From Prevotella aurantiaca JCM 15754 (GTDB taxonomy: Bacteria > Bacteroidota > Bacteroidia > Bacteroidales > Bacteroidaceae): a stretch of 60,401 nt of DNA. Position 1 is the stretch's first letter. Each line of letters opens with the position of its first letter. Location: assembly GCF_000614025.1 (NCBI RefSeq), contig NZ_BAKF01000014.1, positions 1 to 60,401 on the forward strand, in the 5' to 3' direction. The notes under the pieces are model-generated. The model was not told the DNA's origin. It ran no database searches and worked only from the letters and a program-made list of their open reading frames with translations. Positions 7,841 to 18,650 of the stretch are shown one piece after another. The position numbers were made by a program, and so were the translations under genes.

Positions 7841-10278
7841 TTAGAAAGGTAGTCCGATGGCAAGGTGGAAGGCCTGTGCATCTCGGAAATTGCGTATGTT
7901 GTATAGCTTGCTACGCCCTGTTTCGTATGGCACGTGTAAGCCTACGCCCCAGTCTAAGCGAAGCATAAAGAAACCTATATCGTAACGAACACCGAGTCCG
8001 GTACCGAACGCTAACTCTTTTAAAAAGTTGCCAAAGCGGAACTGAGAGCCTGGTCTGCTGGCGTCGTTGCGTAGCGTCCACACGTTACCAGCATCAAGAA
8101 AGAGCGCTCCATAGAGGTTTCCTACAAGGTGAGGGCGGTATTCGAGGTTGGCTTGTATCTTTACTTCGCCCGTTTGTTCAACGTAAGAGCGACCTTGAGA
8201 GGTAGACCGATAGGTTCCTGGACCTATCTCTCTGATGTTGAAAGCACGTATGCTGTTGGCGCCGCCGACAAAGAATTGTTCCGAATAAGGGGCTATGGTA
8301 GTGTTTCCGAAGGCCCATACTACACCTGCATTGGCGTGCGCTGCGATGGACGACTTGGTAGAAACGGACCATATTTTGGTAAAGTTTGTTTCGAGTTTTA
8401 CGAACTGTGCGAATGGATTTTTAAACATTGTCTTGCTGCGTTCGTTCCACTTTTTGCCTGCAACCATGTAGCCTAAGGCGAGCAAGTTAGATGCTTCGCT
8501 CACGGTAGACCACCATCGTATGGGGTTAAGATAGCCTTTCGGACTTTGGTAAGTATACTGGAATAGGGCCTTAGGTATGAACTGGTCTGCCATGGAAACC
8601 TCGAGATAAGGCACGCTATCGATAAGTGCTTTGAAGCGATCGGTTACCGAATGCATGTACTCATAGGTGAGAGAGAGCGGCTTAAATACGAAGGCGCTGC
8701 GGTCGGTGGGTGCCCAACTGTAAGTGAGTTCGCCTGCAACAACGTGTCGTTTGAAGTATTGTGCGCGCTTAATGATGTTTACCGATGCACTCAAAGTGGT
8801 CATTGGTGTTTCGAAATAAACCTTATGTGGTTTCAACGTAAGGGGTTTTCCTTCTGCAATTGCGACCTCCTCAAGTCGTCGCAAGCGTTCGAGCAAAATG
8901 CGAGGAGGTGTTTTGAAAGGGTTAAGAAAGCGTGGGAACTGAAGGCTTGCTTCGGCTCCGTAGTTGTAATCGTTGACGCGTCCGGTTGTGGTGGTGGCGT
9001 CGCTGCGTTCTGTTGCCCATTCGTATGCGCCATGTAAACGCACGTTGAGCAGTTCGGCACCATGGAAAACGTTGCGCTTTGTCAAGCCGACAATAAGTTC
9101 GGGACCATATCTTCCTGTTGTTTTTCCACGTCCATAAGCCTCCACATAGAAGTCGTAGGGACGGTCGAAAGTAAGGTCGAACGTTACATCAAGCGTACTA
9201 CAGGTATCTGTTTCATCGTGTGGCTTGTAGTTAAGACTGGACGATGAGAACAGACCAGTGGCGTTCAGGCGTTCCAAAGTCTCGGTGTGCTTGTTGTATT
9301 GGTATAGGTCGCCTGGTCTGAATTGCATATCGTTGGCGATTACTCGCGCACGCAATGGAGGTTTGCTATGGTTGAAGTTGAGCGTGAAACCGCGTTCTTC
9401 TCTTGTGTTTTCTAAATCCTCGAGGAAGTTTTTCTGAAGGTTTACGGTAATTTTACCAATGCGCCACCGGCGCAAAGCTGCATCTCCTACCGAGTCGGCA
9501 AGCTGCAAACGTGTCATCACCTTACCTCTAACGATGGTTGTATCGGCCAGATAGCTGGCATCGTTGTTCTTGTAATAGAAGTAGCCATTGTTGCGAAAGA
9601 GGCTCGTTATGCGCTGACGCTCTTGCTCAAGAGTGGCTACGTCGAAGGGAACACCGCTCTTTACAATGGCATTAGAGCGTGCTGCCTCTATCAAACTATC
9701 TGCTTCGGGTGGGAAATTGACGTATTTCACACTATCAATGGTCCACAAATGTCCCATGTTTACGGTGTACTTGAGCTTTATTTTCTTCTTGTTCGACTGT
9801 GGAACAAGCTCGTGTGTTATCTTACCGTTGAAGTATCCACGTTTGCTTAATAGACTTTTGCCCACCGTTGCATGTAGTTCGGGCGACACAATAGATAAGG
9901 TAATGGGACGCGAACCAAAGGTTTTTGTTATCCATTTGCTAAACTTTGATGTATCGGGCGAGAAGGCATTCCATATCCATAAGCCACTGGGAAAGGCGAT
10001 TTCAACGACGGACTGCCAAAGAGAGAGCCATTTGGCTTTGTTGCCAATACCACATCAAGTTCTTCTTGCACATTGTTGAAGTGCGTACTTTTCTTATAAT
10101 TGGTGTATTCGGTAGATGTCATTCCCGTGTAAAGTTGCTCGCCATCGGGCAGTGCACTGGTGGTACTGCACGACGATACCATTGCCGTGAGCATCAGCAG
10201 CAAGGCAATGGCGGTGCAAAGCAGACTGCCTTGTTGGGCAGAACTGGCGCGGTGGGTATGCTTATTGTTTCTTTTCAT
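7841..10278 (-). CDS. tamL: TamL: lipoprotein-type TamA/BamA-family outer-membrane assembly protein, one-base break
   Basis: A BamA-superfamily beta-barrel of about 812 aa that works with TamB in outer-membrane biogenesis. Unlike proteobacterial TamA, it begins with a lipoprotein signal (LLLMLTAMVSSC, Cys about 36), which defines the Bacteroidetes TamL variant. POTRA-type repeats follow. The C-terminal barrel shows the surface-antigen motifs FFVGGANSIRAFNIREIGPG and GTGLGVRYDIGFFMLRLDWG and ends AFHLAIGLPF. Two frames are seen: 10278 to about 9985 and about 9985 to 7841. A missing G in GTGGGC near 9984 restores PVGLWIWNAFSPDTSKF. The gene overlaps the end of tamB by 17 bp, so the pair is one operon. 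Confidence 0.88.
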
Positions 10279-13200
10279 TTACAAAATTAATTAAAGTATC
10301 GCGCTGTGGAGTCGGTTCTTTACTGCTCTTGAAGCGGAATATGTCTTTAAAATGCTGCAGCTTGCGGCGCCAAATAAAACCAACGCCAAACTCTCCTTGG
10401 TTTCCTTCGAGCCAATCGTAGGCCTCTCGCTCGTAGTAAAACTTCAAATACTTCGTCTCTTGCTTATTCAAACGATACTCTAACGAGAAGTTATCGAAGA
10501 ACGCACCATTCTGTTCTGACATCTGAGAGCCTGTTGATACGCGTCCTCCCATAATGATTCGGAGGCGATTATCCCATAAACGCTTCGAGAATTTAAAGGT
10601 ATAATCGGTGTGAAGACTACCCGATGCATCGGCAGTACTCTCCATATTGGCGCTGATATCTACGCCCATAGAGTTCAAAGCACGGCCCGTTATAGAGTTA
10701 ACTTGGTTCTGTAAGAAGCCCATCAAAGCGCTATTCATGGCTCCATTGGCTGTAGCTGTAGTGGTACCGTCAAAGTACATGCCCGAAGCAAGCATAGTTA
10801 CGGCTAGCTTCGACCGCTCTTCTACGCTCTTCGTGTTAAGTTTTCCCTGCATCTCTTGGTCTTCTGGAGCCTTTATTATAAACTCTACGCCAGGGTTAGG
10901 GAATCGTTTCGACAGACGCACTCCAGCCTCGAACTCTACCATTCTACCATTGCCCGAACCATCAGAAACGTTGGTTCGCACTGTCTCGGTAGCTGTAATG
11001 CTGAGCGTTGGTTCGGTAGGATTACCCGAAAACTCTACATAACTGCCTTCATGTATTTGGAAAGTGCGAAGCGGAATAATCGGTAACGAGTACTTCATCT
11101 TACCGTCACTTATGGTGTAACGGCCTCTGAGGCGAGTTCCATTGGTGGGGTCGAAGTTCATATTGAGGCTACCTCCACCGACAATATCTACATAATTAGA
11201 GCGGTCTGGGTTCAGTGCGCAGAGCACATGGGCTTGGTTATCGACATCAATACGTAGCTTCATGTTCAGTCCTTGTATATCTGGACGCTTCACAACGATA
11301 TCGGTTGTGTCATTCAGATTGGTGAAAGTAACGAGGTTTTCAAGTTCGTTATCGCTGACAAGCTGGGCATCGCGCATCACGTAAGTAACGTCGGTGCTAC
11401 CTAAAATGTCTACTTTTCCTGTTAAGAGGAGCGACGACAGCGGTCCTTTCATCTCTCCATCGAAGTTTACAAACGCCTTTCCATAAAGTTCAGAACGTGA
11501 GTTTTCCTTCGCACTTATCACTTGGAAGTTGCGTGTTCGCATACGTATATCGGTGGTCATGCGGTCGAAATTGGAGAAGTCTAAGTAGCCTGCGATGTCT
11601 AAAGGAACGTTGTTGCTGGCGAAAACCTCAAAGTTTTCGAACTGCACTCGGCTATTTTGAATGAGCACAGGGTCGTTGGCAAAGCGCATTTCAATACCAT
11701 AAGGCTCACTGAAAACATACGATGAGTCGAGGTAAATCTCACCATTTATGTCGAGATTCTTGAGTGGTCCTTTCATCGTTAGTGTGCCTTCGCCAGTGCC
11801 TCGCAAGCCTACAATGCGATCAGGAACAAAGCCATTGACGTAGCTTAATGGGAATTTCTCCATCGTAAACTCGGCATCCAGCGCCCCCGTACCCTTGCTG
11901 TCATAGTTTCCTTCAAGCCTTCCTATCTCTACATCGTTCCTCATTATCACAGCATCAACGTAGTGTGTGCCGTCATCTTTAGGCGCATAGACAAACTCTG
12001 CGCCCACATCTCCCATGCTATTCAGCTCGTATACCATGTTCTTAATACCCATATCGCTGGATACGGTTATAGCTGAAGGAGTCTGAACGACGTGGAAGTC
12101 GCCGTCCAACTGACCTGAAATTCTTGGCGCAAACGGCAGTATCTTGAGCAATTGGTTCAGTTCGAACTTGTTCACAGATACTGTAAAGTTCTGCAAAGAG
12201 GCTTCGTCGGTATTGTCACTGTATAGGTGTATACCTGTTCCATCGTCTGCAAGCAACATCATTTCGGCCTTCATGCGCTTGTTACGACCTATATATATAT
12301 AGTTATCTTCGTTCACTGTGAAGTCCTTATACCCTAATATTGCCTTTGCAGAAGTAAGCGAAAGGTTGATTCCTTGATCTTGCATTGCAGCCTGAGCAGA
12401 TAGCGCAAGGGCTACCTTATCGGCCTTATCCATAACTGCGAGCGACGCATTCAGACCTTTATCGAATAGCGAACCCGACAAATAACCCTTATAAGGATAA
12501 CTGTTATCAGGCCCATTCAGCAACTGAACATCGTAGCTTAGTCCAACGTCGTTGGTGGTAAGGTCTACTAAAAGCGAATCGACATGCACATCATCGTAGA
12601 CGAGTGAATCGACAATAACATTTCCATTGAGTCCCTTTTCAGGCGAAGACGTAAGGTCGATGTTGGCTGTTTTGAAAACATAACCCTGCTGTTCGAGTAG
12701 CTTACTAAACAGATTTCCTTCGCCACTAACAAGCTTCAATCTTCCTGTAGGCAGCAATTTCTGCAACGCCATCTGGTCTATGCGCTTGTTTTCGATTTGC
12801 TTATTCAAGTTGTTAGCAATTCTTTGCCCTGCTTTTAGTACCTGTTGATAACTGCCATGCCAGTTCGTATTCAGTGTAAAATCGCCTCCTTCAATTACAG
12901 CACGGGTTGTATCAGCACGGCTTAGTACGTCTATTCTAACATCACCAGGCGTGTATCGTTTGTTATCAGCCTTCACTTGCAAGTTACCAAGCATACCACG
13001 GACCATCAATTTGTCCGCCATGTCGGTGTCAAACTCTATGTTTAGCGCGCAGTTAGAGCTGAATGGCTTGTCGACAAGGCCTAATTGGTAAAGGTCGGCT
13101 TGCCGTATTAGACCGTTAGCACTACCGTTTACGCGTTTACCAGCCATGTTTGCGTGAATGTTTAAGTCGCCATCGAAGAGCGGAACCTCCTGTCCTCCTC

Positions 13201-15376
13201 TATCTTCGGTAAGCATTAGGTTGCCAAGATAGCCTTCTATATTATAATGGTTGGCCCGTTCTGAACGGAAAGCAAGATTGACTTGCGTTCCTAAAATATA
13301 GTTCTTATCCATCATGCCCAACCCTTTTAAGTTGGCATAGGTAAGATCTCCCTTCACATGAGCGGCTGTTTTACCTCCACTAACGCTTGCCGTAATGTCC
13401 ACATCACCCGATGCAAGACGCTGGACTCCATGTTTTCCCTCACTCGTAAGTATTAGATGGCGCAATGGTCCGCTCACATAATGACTATTCTTCATATTCG
13501 AACGCACGTCGATATCTACCCATGTAGACACCACATAAGGGTCTTTCATCACGCCAATTTGCTTCAAATCAACACGGCGGAACCATCCTCGCAAGTGTCC
13601 ATCTACCATTTTATCGCTTAGTTTGCCCTTGTAAGTAAAGTCGCCACCCAACATTCGGTTTGTACTTATAACGTGTATGTTGGCTGTTCCGCCCATCATT
13701 GCGATGTCGCCACTAATGCCATCAAGTACATAAGAGCCGAAACGGAACTGTCCGATATTGGCTTTCAAACGCAAAGACGACTTCGGATTGAGCACATCGG
13801 TGCCCTTTCCGTATGCTGATATGCTTCCTGTGAAGGGGTGAAGTCCGCTTTTCGGCATGAAATGCTGTAGCTGTAGGTTGGTAGCACGGGCTGTTACGTT
13901 GTATATTTCGCTGTTGGCGTTGTAGCTTCCCTTTACTACGACGTTGCCTCCGCCCTCGTATAGCAATGCATCGGCATCGTATTGCGCCCCTCGCATCTTA
14001 ACTTTCGCATCGAAACCAATGCCTGTTGGAATACTAATCGTTTGGGCTGTGCTCTTCGGCAGTAGCTGTTTTACAAAGCGAACATCTTGTAAATTGCCGT
14101 TGAAAGCGAGGTTTGCCGACATATTCTTCCTACTTTGCAAGTTGCTTACCCTACCGTTTACATTCACAAAGAAGTGCTGCGGCATGCCAACGTGCAGCTT
14201 TTTCATGGTCAAAGCCTTCATGTTGCCTTGCAATGTTCCGCTAACGTCTATCCGTTTGGTCGGTATTGCACGCAGAACATTCGATGGAACAGCACCAACC
14301 AAGAAGGGTTGCAGGTCGTCTTTACGCACAAAGCCATTCAAAGACACCGCCAATCGACCGGGGTTGATAGGCGCAAAGGCGTTCATATTCATGAAAATGC
14401 TACCTTTTATCTCGCTTGATGGCATGCGTAAATAGAGCGGTTGCAAGTACAAGCTCGTACTATCAAGACGGAAACGTGTGCGTATATCGCTTACAACCAG
14501 TCCGCTACGCTCCGTAAAATTTCCTGTTCTGACGTTAGCAACAATGCCCGTAGAGTCGTAAGCAAACGAATCGACACCCATATAGAGCTTGCTTAGCGCT
14601 ATGTGAGCAGCGTCGAAACCTTGTCGTGCCCTCGGTTCATAAGTCTTATCGTAACTGAGCGAGCCTCCCTGCCAAGCAATTTGGCGCACTTTATATTCGT
14701 TTTTTAACAAGTCGATTGACGTCCCTAAGATAGCAGCCTTCACCATTTCGGCTCCCACAACCATAGTATCGCCAGGCATGTGGAGTCGAAGTGCCGTTCT
14801 TTGAAGGTCGAGTTTGTCGATATTTATCTTCCAGATTGTTTTCTCTTTCGTGGTATCTTTCGGCATGGTATCGTTGAGAGCGATATCGAGAAAGCCCCCT
14901 TGTACTTCAGCTTGATTAAGTAATGCTGTTGAATTTTTAAGGTTTACGCCATGTGCAACAACGTGTAATCGTTCTAAATTACCCTTTATTTGCAAATCGC
15001 CAATATAGTTCATGGTATTTGCTTTCAGTCCTTTGAAGGTGAGATAGTCTACTTCTACCTCTTTCATCAGCAGTGGAAGGAGTTGCACATTCACCATTAG
15101 TTCCTTCACTTCTGCTACCGTATCGCGCCTTTGCGGGAGGCTATCGTTGGGTCGCAACATCATAACCTGCTCGAGTTTGAGGTCGAGCGGGAAGCTGAGC
15201 GAGACGTGGTCGATGCTGATTTCCAGTCCTGTTTTCTCAGAAGCGTAGCTTGCTATCTTCTTTACAATCCAATTTTGAACAGGTGGCAAGTATAGAAGAG
15301 CGAGCAAGAATATAAATAATGAAATGGGCGCTAACACTATGGCAGCTAACCATTTCTTCCTTTTCTTAATGCGCAT
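10262..15376 (-). CDS. tamB: TamB-type translocation/assembly module inner-membrane protein
   Basis: A 1704-aa protein of the TamB/AsmA-like family. It has an N-terminal membrane anchor (WLAAIVLAPISLFIFLLALL), then a very long periplasmic beta-strand region, and a C-terminal DUF490/TamB domain (EFSGNPTEPTLSITATETV, GVRLSKRFPNPGVEFIIKAP). Such proteins form a hydrophobic beta-taco groove spanning the periplasm, thought to move lipids or assist barrel insertion with the TamA/TamL partner encoded directly downstream with a 17-bp overlap. The reading frame is intact over 5.1 kb. The length is large but normal for Bacteroidetes. A TACTTTTG promoter box lies about 45 bp upstream. Confidence 0.92.
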   Translation of the reverse strand: MRIKKRKKWLAAIVLAPISLFIFLLALLYLPPVQNWIVKKIASYASEKTGLEISIDHVSLSFPLDLKLEQVMMLRPNDSLPQRRDTVAEVKELMVNVQLLPLLMKEVEVDYLTFKGLKANTMNYIGDLQIKGNLERLHVVAHGVNLKNSTALLNQAEVQGGFLDIALNDTMPKDTTKEKTIWKINIDKLDLQRTALRLHMPGDTMVVGAEMVKAAILGTSIDLLKNEYKVRQIAWQGGSLSYDKTYEPRARQGFDAAHIALSKLYMGVDSFAYDSTGIVANVRTGNFTERSGLVVSDIRTRFRLDSTSLYLQPLYLRMPSSEIKGSIFMNMNAFAPINPGRLAVSLNGFVRKDDLQPFLVGAVPSNVLRAIPTKRIDVSGTLQGNMKALTMKKLHVGMPQHFFVNVNGRVSNLQSRKNMSANLAFNGNLQDVRFVKQLLPKSTAQTISIPTGIGFDAKVKMRGAQYDADALLYEGGGNVVVKGSYNANSEIYNVTARATNLQLQHFMPKSGLHPFTGSISAYGKGTDVLNPKSSLRLKANIGQFRFGSYVLDGISGDIAMMGGTANIHVISTNRMLGGDFTYKGKLSDKMVDGHLRGWFRRVDLKQIGVMKDPYVVSTWVDIDVRSNMKNSHYVSGPLRHLILTSEGKHGVQRLASGDVDITASVSGGKTAAHVKGDLTYANLKGLGMMDKNYILGTQVNLAFRSERANHYNIEGYLGNLMLTEDRGGQEVPLFDGDLNIHANMAGKRVNGSANGLIRQADLYQLGLVDKPFSSNCALNIEFDTDMADKLMVRGMLGNLQVKADNKRYTPGDVRIDVLSRADTTRAVIEGGDFTLNTNWHGSYQQVLKAGQRIANNLNKQIENKRIDQMALQKLLPTGRLKLVSGEGNLFSKLLEQQGYVFKTANIDLTSSPEKGLNGNVIVDSLVYDDVHVDSLLVDLTTNDVGLSYDVQLLNGPDNSYPYKGYLSGSLFDKGLNASLAVMDKADKVALALSAQAAMQDQGINLSLTSAKAILGYKDFTVNEDNYIYIGRNKRMKAEMMLLADDGTGIHLYSDNTDEASLQNFTVSVNKFELNQLLKILPFAPRISGQLDGDFHVVQTPSAITVSSDMGIKNMVYELNSMGDVGAEFVYAPKDDGTHYVDAVIMRNDVEIGRLEGNYDSKGTGALDAEFTMEKFPLSYVNGFVPDRIVGLRGTGEGTLTMKGPLKNLDINGEIYLDSSYVFSEPYGIEMRFANDPVLIQNSRVQFENFEVFASNNVPLDIAGYLDFSNFDRMTTDIRMRTRNFQVISAKENSRSELYGKAFVNFDGEMKGPLSSLLLTGKVDILGSTDVTYVMRDAQLVSDNELENLVTFTNLNDTTDIVVKRPDIQGLNMKLRIDVDNQAHVLCALNPDRSNYVDIVGGGSLNMNFDPTNGTRLRGRYTISDGKMKYSLPIIPLRTFQIHEGSYVEFSGNPTEPTLSITATETVRTNVSDGSGNGRMVEFEAGVRLSKRFPNPGVEFIIKAPEDQEMQGKLNTKSVEERSKLAVTMLASGMYFDGTTTATANGAMNSALMGFLQNQVNSITGRALNSMGVDISANMESTADASGSLHTDYTFKFSKRLWDNRLRIIMGGRVSTGSQMSEQNGAFFDNFSLEYRLNKQETKYLKFYYEREAYDWLEGNQGEFGVGFIWRRKLQHFKDIFRFKSSKEPTPQRDTLINFVNEKKQ

Positions 15377-15944
15377 AAGCTATTCCCAGCGTGTGGGATA
15401 ATACATTTTATTATGCAAAAGTACTAAAAAAAAGGGGCTAACATAACTGTTTACTGAAAAAATATCGTTTGAAGGTTATTATTTTTTGCGACTTACGGAG
15501 TTTATTGGAGTATTTTCAAATATGCCATCTAACGGAAATGTAGGTATCAGCTCCATGTTATTCAATGTTCGAACCTATTTTTTCGCACTTCTCTTACATT
15601 TCCGCGCAGGTATAAAAGTGCTAAAATAGTAAGCTCAAAAGCACTGCAATAATCCTCATTTATTGTTTTCTTTACAAATTAAATATTGGATATAGAGTGG
15701 TTATTCAAAGTATTTTGTATTTTTGCAGGGCAGTAATGATAGTATCAAATAACTAAGAACCAAGTTTTAAACAATTAGAAAGAAAAAATTATATAGCTTA
15801 CACTACAACAGCAAACAACTGATTTTTAGTCGGTTAATGCTATATTTAAAACTATGAAAGGACAATAAATCAACGACGATGGGAATATTTTTTACGTCCG
15901 AATGTCACAAAACGACACCTCGTTCGTTTACCTATTGAAAAGCG
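15377..15944. other. Gene-free divergent region between tamB and the sigma operon
   Basis: No supported gene. It carries the tamB promoter box and, at 15718-15725 on the plus strand, TATTTTTG, which fits the -7 consensus. Using that box gives the sigma-factor transcript a leader of about 210 nt. AT-rich, with no other structure recognised. Confidence 0.5.
15416..15423 (-). promoter_or_regulatory. tamB-tamL promoter, -7 box
   Basis: Reads TACTTTTG on the minus strand, 40 bp upstream of the tamB start codon. No clear -33 element is visible. Confidence 0.45.
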
Positions 15945-16453
15945 ATGGAAATAGAAACATTTAACAAAATGGTCGTAAGCCTACGCAGCCGACTGCTCCG
16001 TGTAGCAGCAACGCTGGAGGGTGGAGATGTTGAAGCCGAAGATTTCGTGCAGGAAACATTCCTCCGTATGTGGCTATGCGCCATAAATTGGACCATCACC
16101 CTAATGTCGAGGCTTTGGCATTGAAGATAATTAAGGGCATAGCCATCGACCATTGGCGCCACAGAAAGCTCGAAAGCGCAGAGGGAGAACGCCCGAAGGA
16201 ACTCGCAACTGAGTCTGGAAGCATGACCGCAAAGGACGATATGGAACTGATAAAGATGATTGTTGACCACCTGCCACCGCTTCAACAGCAAATCTTCCGC
16301 CTCAAAGATATTGACGGATACGAGAACGAAGAGATTGCAAAAATATGTGGTTGCTCGCCCGAAGCAGTCCGTCAGAACTTGTCAAGGGCACGGCGACGCA
16401 TTCAGAAAGAGTTTATAAGACTGACTAATATAGAAGAAAAGATATGCAAATAG
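15945..16453 (+). CDS. ECF-type RNA polymerase sigma factor, one-base break
   Basis: Sigma-70 family ECF protein, about 169 aa once repaired. Region 2 is read from 15945 (MEIETFNKMVVSLRSRLLRV, then GGDVEAEDFVQETFLRMW). The following frame continues AMRHKLDHHPNVEALALKII and the region 4 helix-turn-helix (LPPLQQQIFRLKDIDGYENE, then CGCSPEAVRQNLSRARRRI). One missing G in TGGGCT at about 16072 causes the split. The protein directs RNA polymerase to a small envelope regulon. It overlaps the next gene by 10 bp, and that gene has anti-sigma-like features, so the pair is probably autoregulated. Confidence 0.88.
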
Positions 16454-16911
16454 ACGATATAAACAAACTGGTACAGAAGTACTTCGACGGCGAAACAACG
16501 GCGAACGAGGAACAACAGCTACGTTGTTTCTTTGCACAAGACCCGCTTTTGGTGCCGAACGAACTGAAACCGCTGTGCACTCTCTTCCGTTGGGAGAATC
16601 AGGAACGCGGTAAGGACAACACGATACTGTCTGAACCTACCCTCGAAACCACAACCATCAAACAACGTAAGCGACTTCCCAACTGGTTTGTTGCAGCCGT
16701 TTCGGCAGCTGCAGCAGTGGTGATTACCATGTTTGTAATGCAACAAAAAGGCAGTCAGATAAGCGATTATGCTTTCGTAAATGGCGAGCGTATCACTAAT
16801 AAAGAGGTGGTTCAACGCGAAGCAGAGGCTGCTCTCAACATGGTTTCGACCAACGGAGACGAAGATTTCAACGCACTTTCATTGATAGGAGGAACAACCG
16901 ATGAAGAATAA
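16444..16911 (+). CDS. Probable membrane-anchored anti-sigma factor
   Basis: A 155-aa protein with a cytoplasmic N-terminus (LVQKYFDGETTANEEQQL, the pattern common at the start of anti-sigma and FecR-like proteins), one membrane span (WFVAAVSAAAAVVITMFVM, about residues 77-95), and a short acidic periplasmic tail. It overlaps the sigma gene by 10 bp and the next gene by 11 bp. From this arrangement I infer that it holds the ECF sigma factor at the membrane. There is no zinc-binding ZAS motif. Specific family not recognised. Confidence 0.7.
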   Translation: MQIDDINKLVQKYFDGETTANEEQQLRCFFAQDPLLVPNELKPLCTLFRWENQERGKDNTILSEPTLETTTIKQRKRLPNWFVAAVSAAAAVVITMFVMQQKGSQISDYAFVNGERITNKEVVQREAEAALNMVSTNGDEDFNALSLIGGTTDEE

Positions 16912-17338
16912 AACAATAAGAACCTTTCTCACAATGTGCCTGCTGATGGTACTCATACCTGCATCGGCACAGAGCGATTTGCAGATTAGCGTCGCCTTTG
17001 AACGCTTCGGTAAGGCTAAAAACTGCAAGATGGTGGTACTTAACGACGCCACTTTGAGGGGCTATAAGCTCAAGGTTTACAAGTCGTTGACGTATAAAAA
17101 GATTGGAGCAAGCATTGCGCCATACATCGATGCCGACAGAAAGAAAGCACGAAAGATACGCGAAATCGTTGATAACGGCAAGGTTACGAGCGGCTATTAC
17201 ATACTTTCGCAGCTGCCTTCTGGTCTCAACCGCTACATACTTTTTAGCAATGGACCCAACAATAGCGGTGCCGTCATCTACATAGAGGGTACGCTCGGAC
17301 CTGACGACATTATGAATGTATGCTACAAAAAACGCTGA
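16901..17338 (+). CDS. Small exported protein of the sigma operon
   Basis: A 145-aa protein with a clear signal peptide (TFLTMCLLMVLIPASAQ, cleavage after ASA). The mature part is basic and carries no recognised catalytic motif; the segment VVLNDATLRGYKLKVYKSLT is near the start, followed by a Lys/Arg-rich helix (DADRKKARKIREIVDNGK). It resembles small uncharacterised Bacteroidales proteins encoded beside ECF sigma/anti-sigma pairs. It is translationally coupled to the anti-sigma gene and followed by the barrel gene at 17386. A role in envelope stress sensing or as a regulon member is inferred from context only. Confidence 0.65.
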   Translation: MKNKTIRTFLTMCLLMVLIPASAQSDLQISVAFERFGKAKNCKMVVLNDATLRGYKLKVYKSLTYKKIGASIAPYIDADRKKARKIREIVDNGKVTSGYYILSQLPSGLNRYILFSNGPNNSGAVIYIEGTLGPDDIMNVCYKKR

Positions 17339-17385
17339 TAAACAACAACAAACATTTTAAAAATAAAAACAAAACATATACGATT

Positions 17386-18222
17386 ATGAAACAACTGTTA
17401 TTAACCTTAGCACTTGTCGCAGCTGTTCCAGTAATGGCTGCCGAAGAAAACGACACCACAATCCACTACGCCAACAAGCAGATAGTGTTGAGCAAGGACA
17501 GCGTATCGCTCAATGTGGCGGTGTATAACAAAGACGGCAACATGCTCGCAAAGACCAAAGAAACAAGCTATATAGATGGTCAGGAGGTGGAACGCTTCTT
17601 TATTTCGTCGCCATTCGTACCTATTCGAAGAAAGGGCAGACACAATTTCTATAGTCATATTCCCGACTTTTATGTTGGTGCAAACCTTCTCAATGGTGGC
17701 AAGGACATGCATAGTAAAGACGTAAAGTCGCTCGAATGGGGTATCAATTTCTTCGACGTGAGTCTTAGTCTCAACGCTTCTAACACCTTAGGCCTTGTGT
17801 CTGCCTTCCAAATAGGCTTTATACACAACCACTTCCACCCCAATTATATGTTGGACGACACCGACGGAACGCCTGTTATAGTAAGGAATTCGGCAGAGAA
17901 AGTAAAGTCGAGCTTCATTAAATACAGCTACTGTAAGATTCCCGTAATGATTGAATGGCAGAACAAATCTGCGGGTAAACCATTGTATTTTGGCTTAGGT
18001 TGCTCGCTCGATTTCAAGGGAGAAATAAAGAGTAAGTACCGCATTGGCAAGGAGCGTTTCACTGTAAGCCGCAACTTAGACACCAATCCTGTAGGACTAA
18101 ACCTTGAAGCTTACTTCGGCATTAAGTATGTTTCTATCTACGCCCACTACAGTCTTACAAAGCTAATGAATAGCGGTCCTGCCTGCCACCCATTTGGAAT
18201 AGGTATCGGTTTCGACATGTAA
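17386..18222 (+). CDS. Outer-membrane beta-barrel protein of the sigma operon
   Basis: A 278-aa protein. I chose the ATG at 17386 because it begins a signal peptide (MKQLLLTLALVAAVPVMA) and leaves a 47-nt gap after the previous gene; the longer frame from 17320 adds only a lysine-rich leader. The second half has alternating barrel-like strands (GLVSAFQIGFIHNHFHPNY, PLYFGLGCSLDFKGEI, NLEAYFGIKYVSIYAHYSLT) and ends HPFGIGIGFDM, with the aromatic or hydrophobic last residue of outer-membrane barrels. It belongs to the PorT-like/outer-membrane barrel class. It is the last gene of the four-gene sigma operon, followed by a terminator at 18275-18340. Confidence 0.75.
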   Translation: MKQLLLTLALVAAVPVMAAEENDTTIHYANKQIVLSKDSVSLNVAVYNKDGNMLAKTKETSYIDGQEVERFFISSPFVPIRRKGRHNFYSHIPDFYVGANLLNGGKDMHSKDVKSLEWGINFFDVSLSLNASNTLGLVSAFQIGFIHNHFHPNYMLDDTDGTPVIVRNSAEKVKSSFIKYSYCKIPVMIEWQNKSAGKPLYFGLGCSLDFKGEIKSKYRIGKERFTVSRNLDTNPVGLNLEAYFGIKYVSIYAHYSLTKLMNSGPACHPFGIGIGFDM

Positions 18223-18274
18223 ACGAAACGAAAGAAGGGCGAGAAGGGTGTAAAAGCACTGCCCCCACACCCTA

Positions 18275-18340
18275 AAAACAGCGTTTGCGGAGAATAGAAG
18301 GCTTATTCTCCGCAAATTTGCATAGAATAAACGCTGTTTT
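18275..18340 (+). terminator. Nested-hairpin terminator after the sigma operon
   Basis: Inner stem TTTGCGGAGAATA with TATTCTCCGCAAA is enclosed by outer arms AAAACAGCGTTT and AAACGCTGTTTT, ending in a T-run. Confidence 0.8.
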
Positions 18341-18536
18341 ATCCGCAAAGTTTTGCAACTATGACAAGAATGTATTAAGTTTGCAAATAAATAACTCGCT
18401 ACCCATAACAAATATGCTAATAAACACCGCACAAACTATAAACACATGATTGTATATAGATGCTGAAATAACAGCATAATTATTCTGAAATTGCAAGAAA
18501 ACTTCTTTTAGAAATCAATACCCACGCTTTCATTTT

Positions 18537-18650
18537 CCAATAGTGCCTATATTGCAACGCAAAACAGCCGCTTTTGCCGTGCAATATAGGCGCTTTTGCA
18601 TTGCAAAACAACCCCTATTGTAACATGCTGGTGATGAGATGGTTACACAA
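18537..18650. repeat. Interspersed intergenic element, copy B
   Basis: Units such as GCAATATAGGCGCTTTTGC and GCAAAACAGCCGCTTTTGC are followed by the flank GGTGATGAGATGGTTACAC, which recurs in copies C, D and E. It lies in the 890-bp gene-free region before the 19114 lipoprotein gene. Confidence 0.8.
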
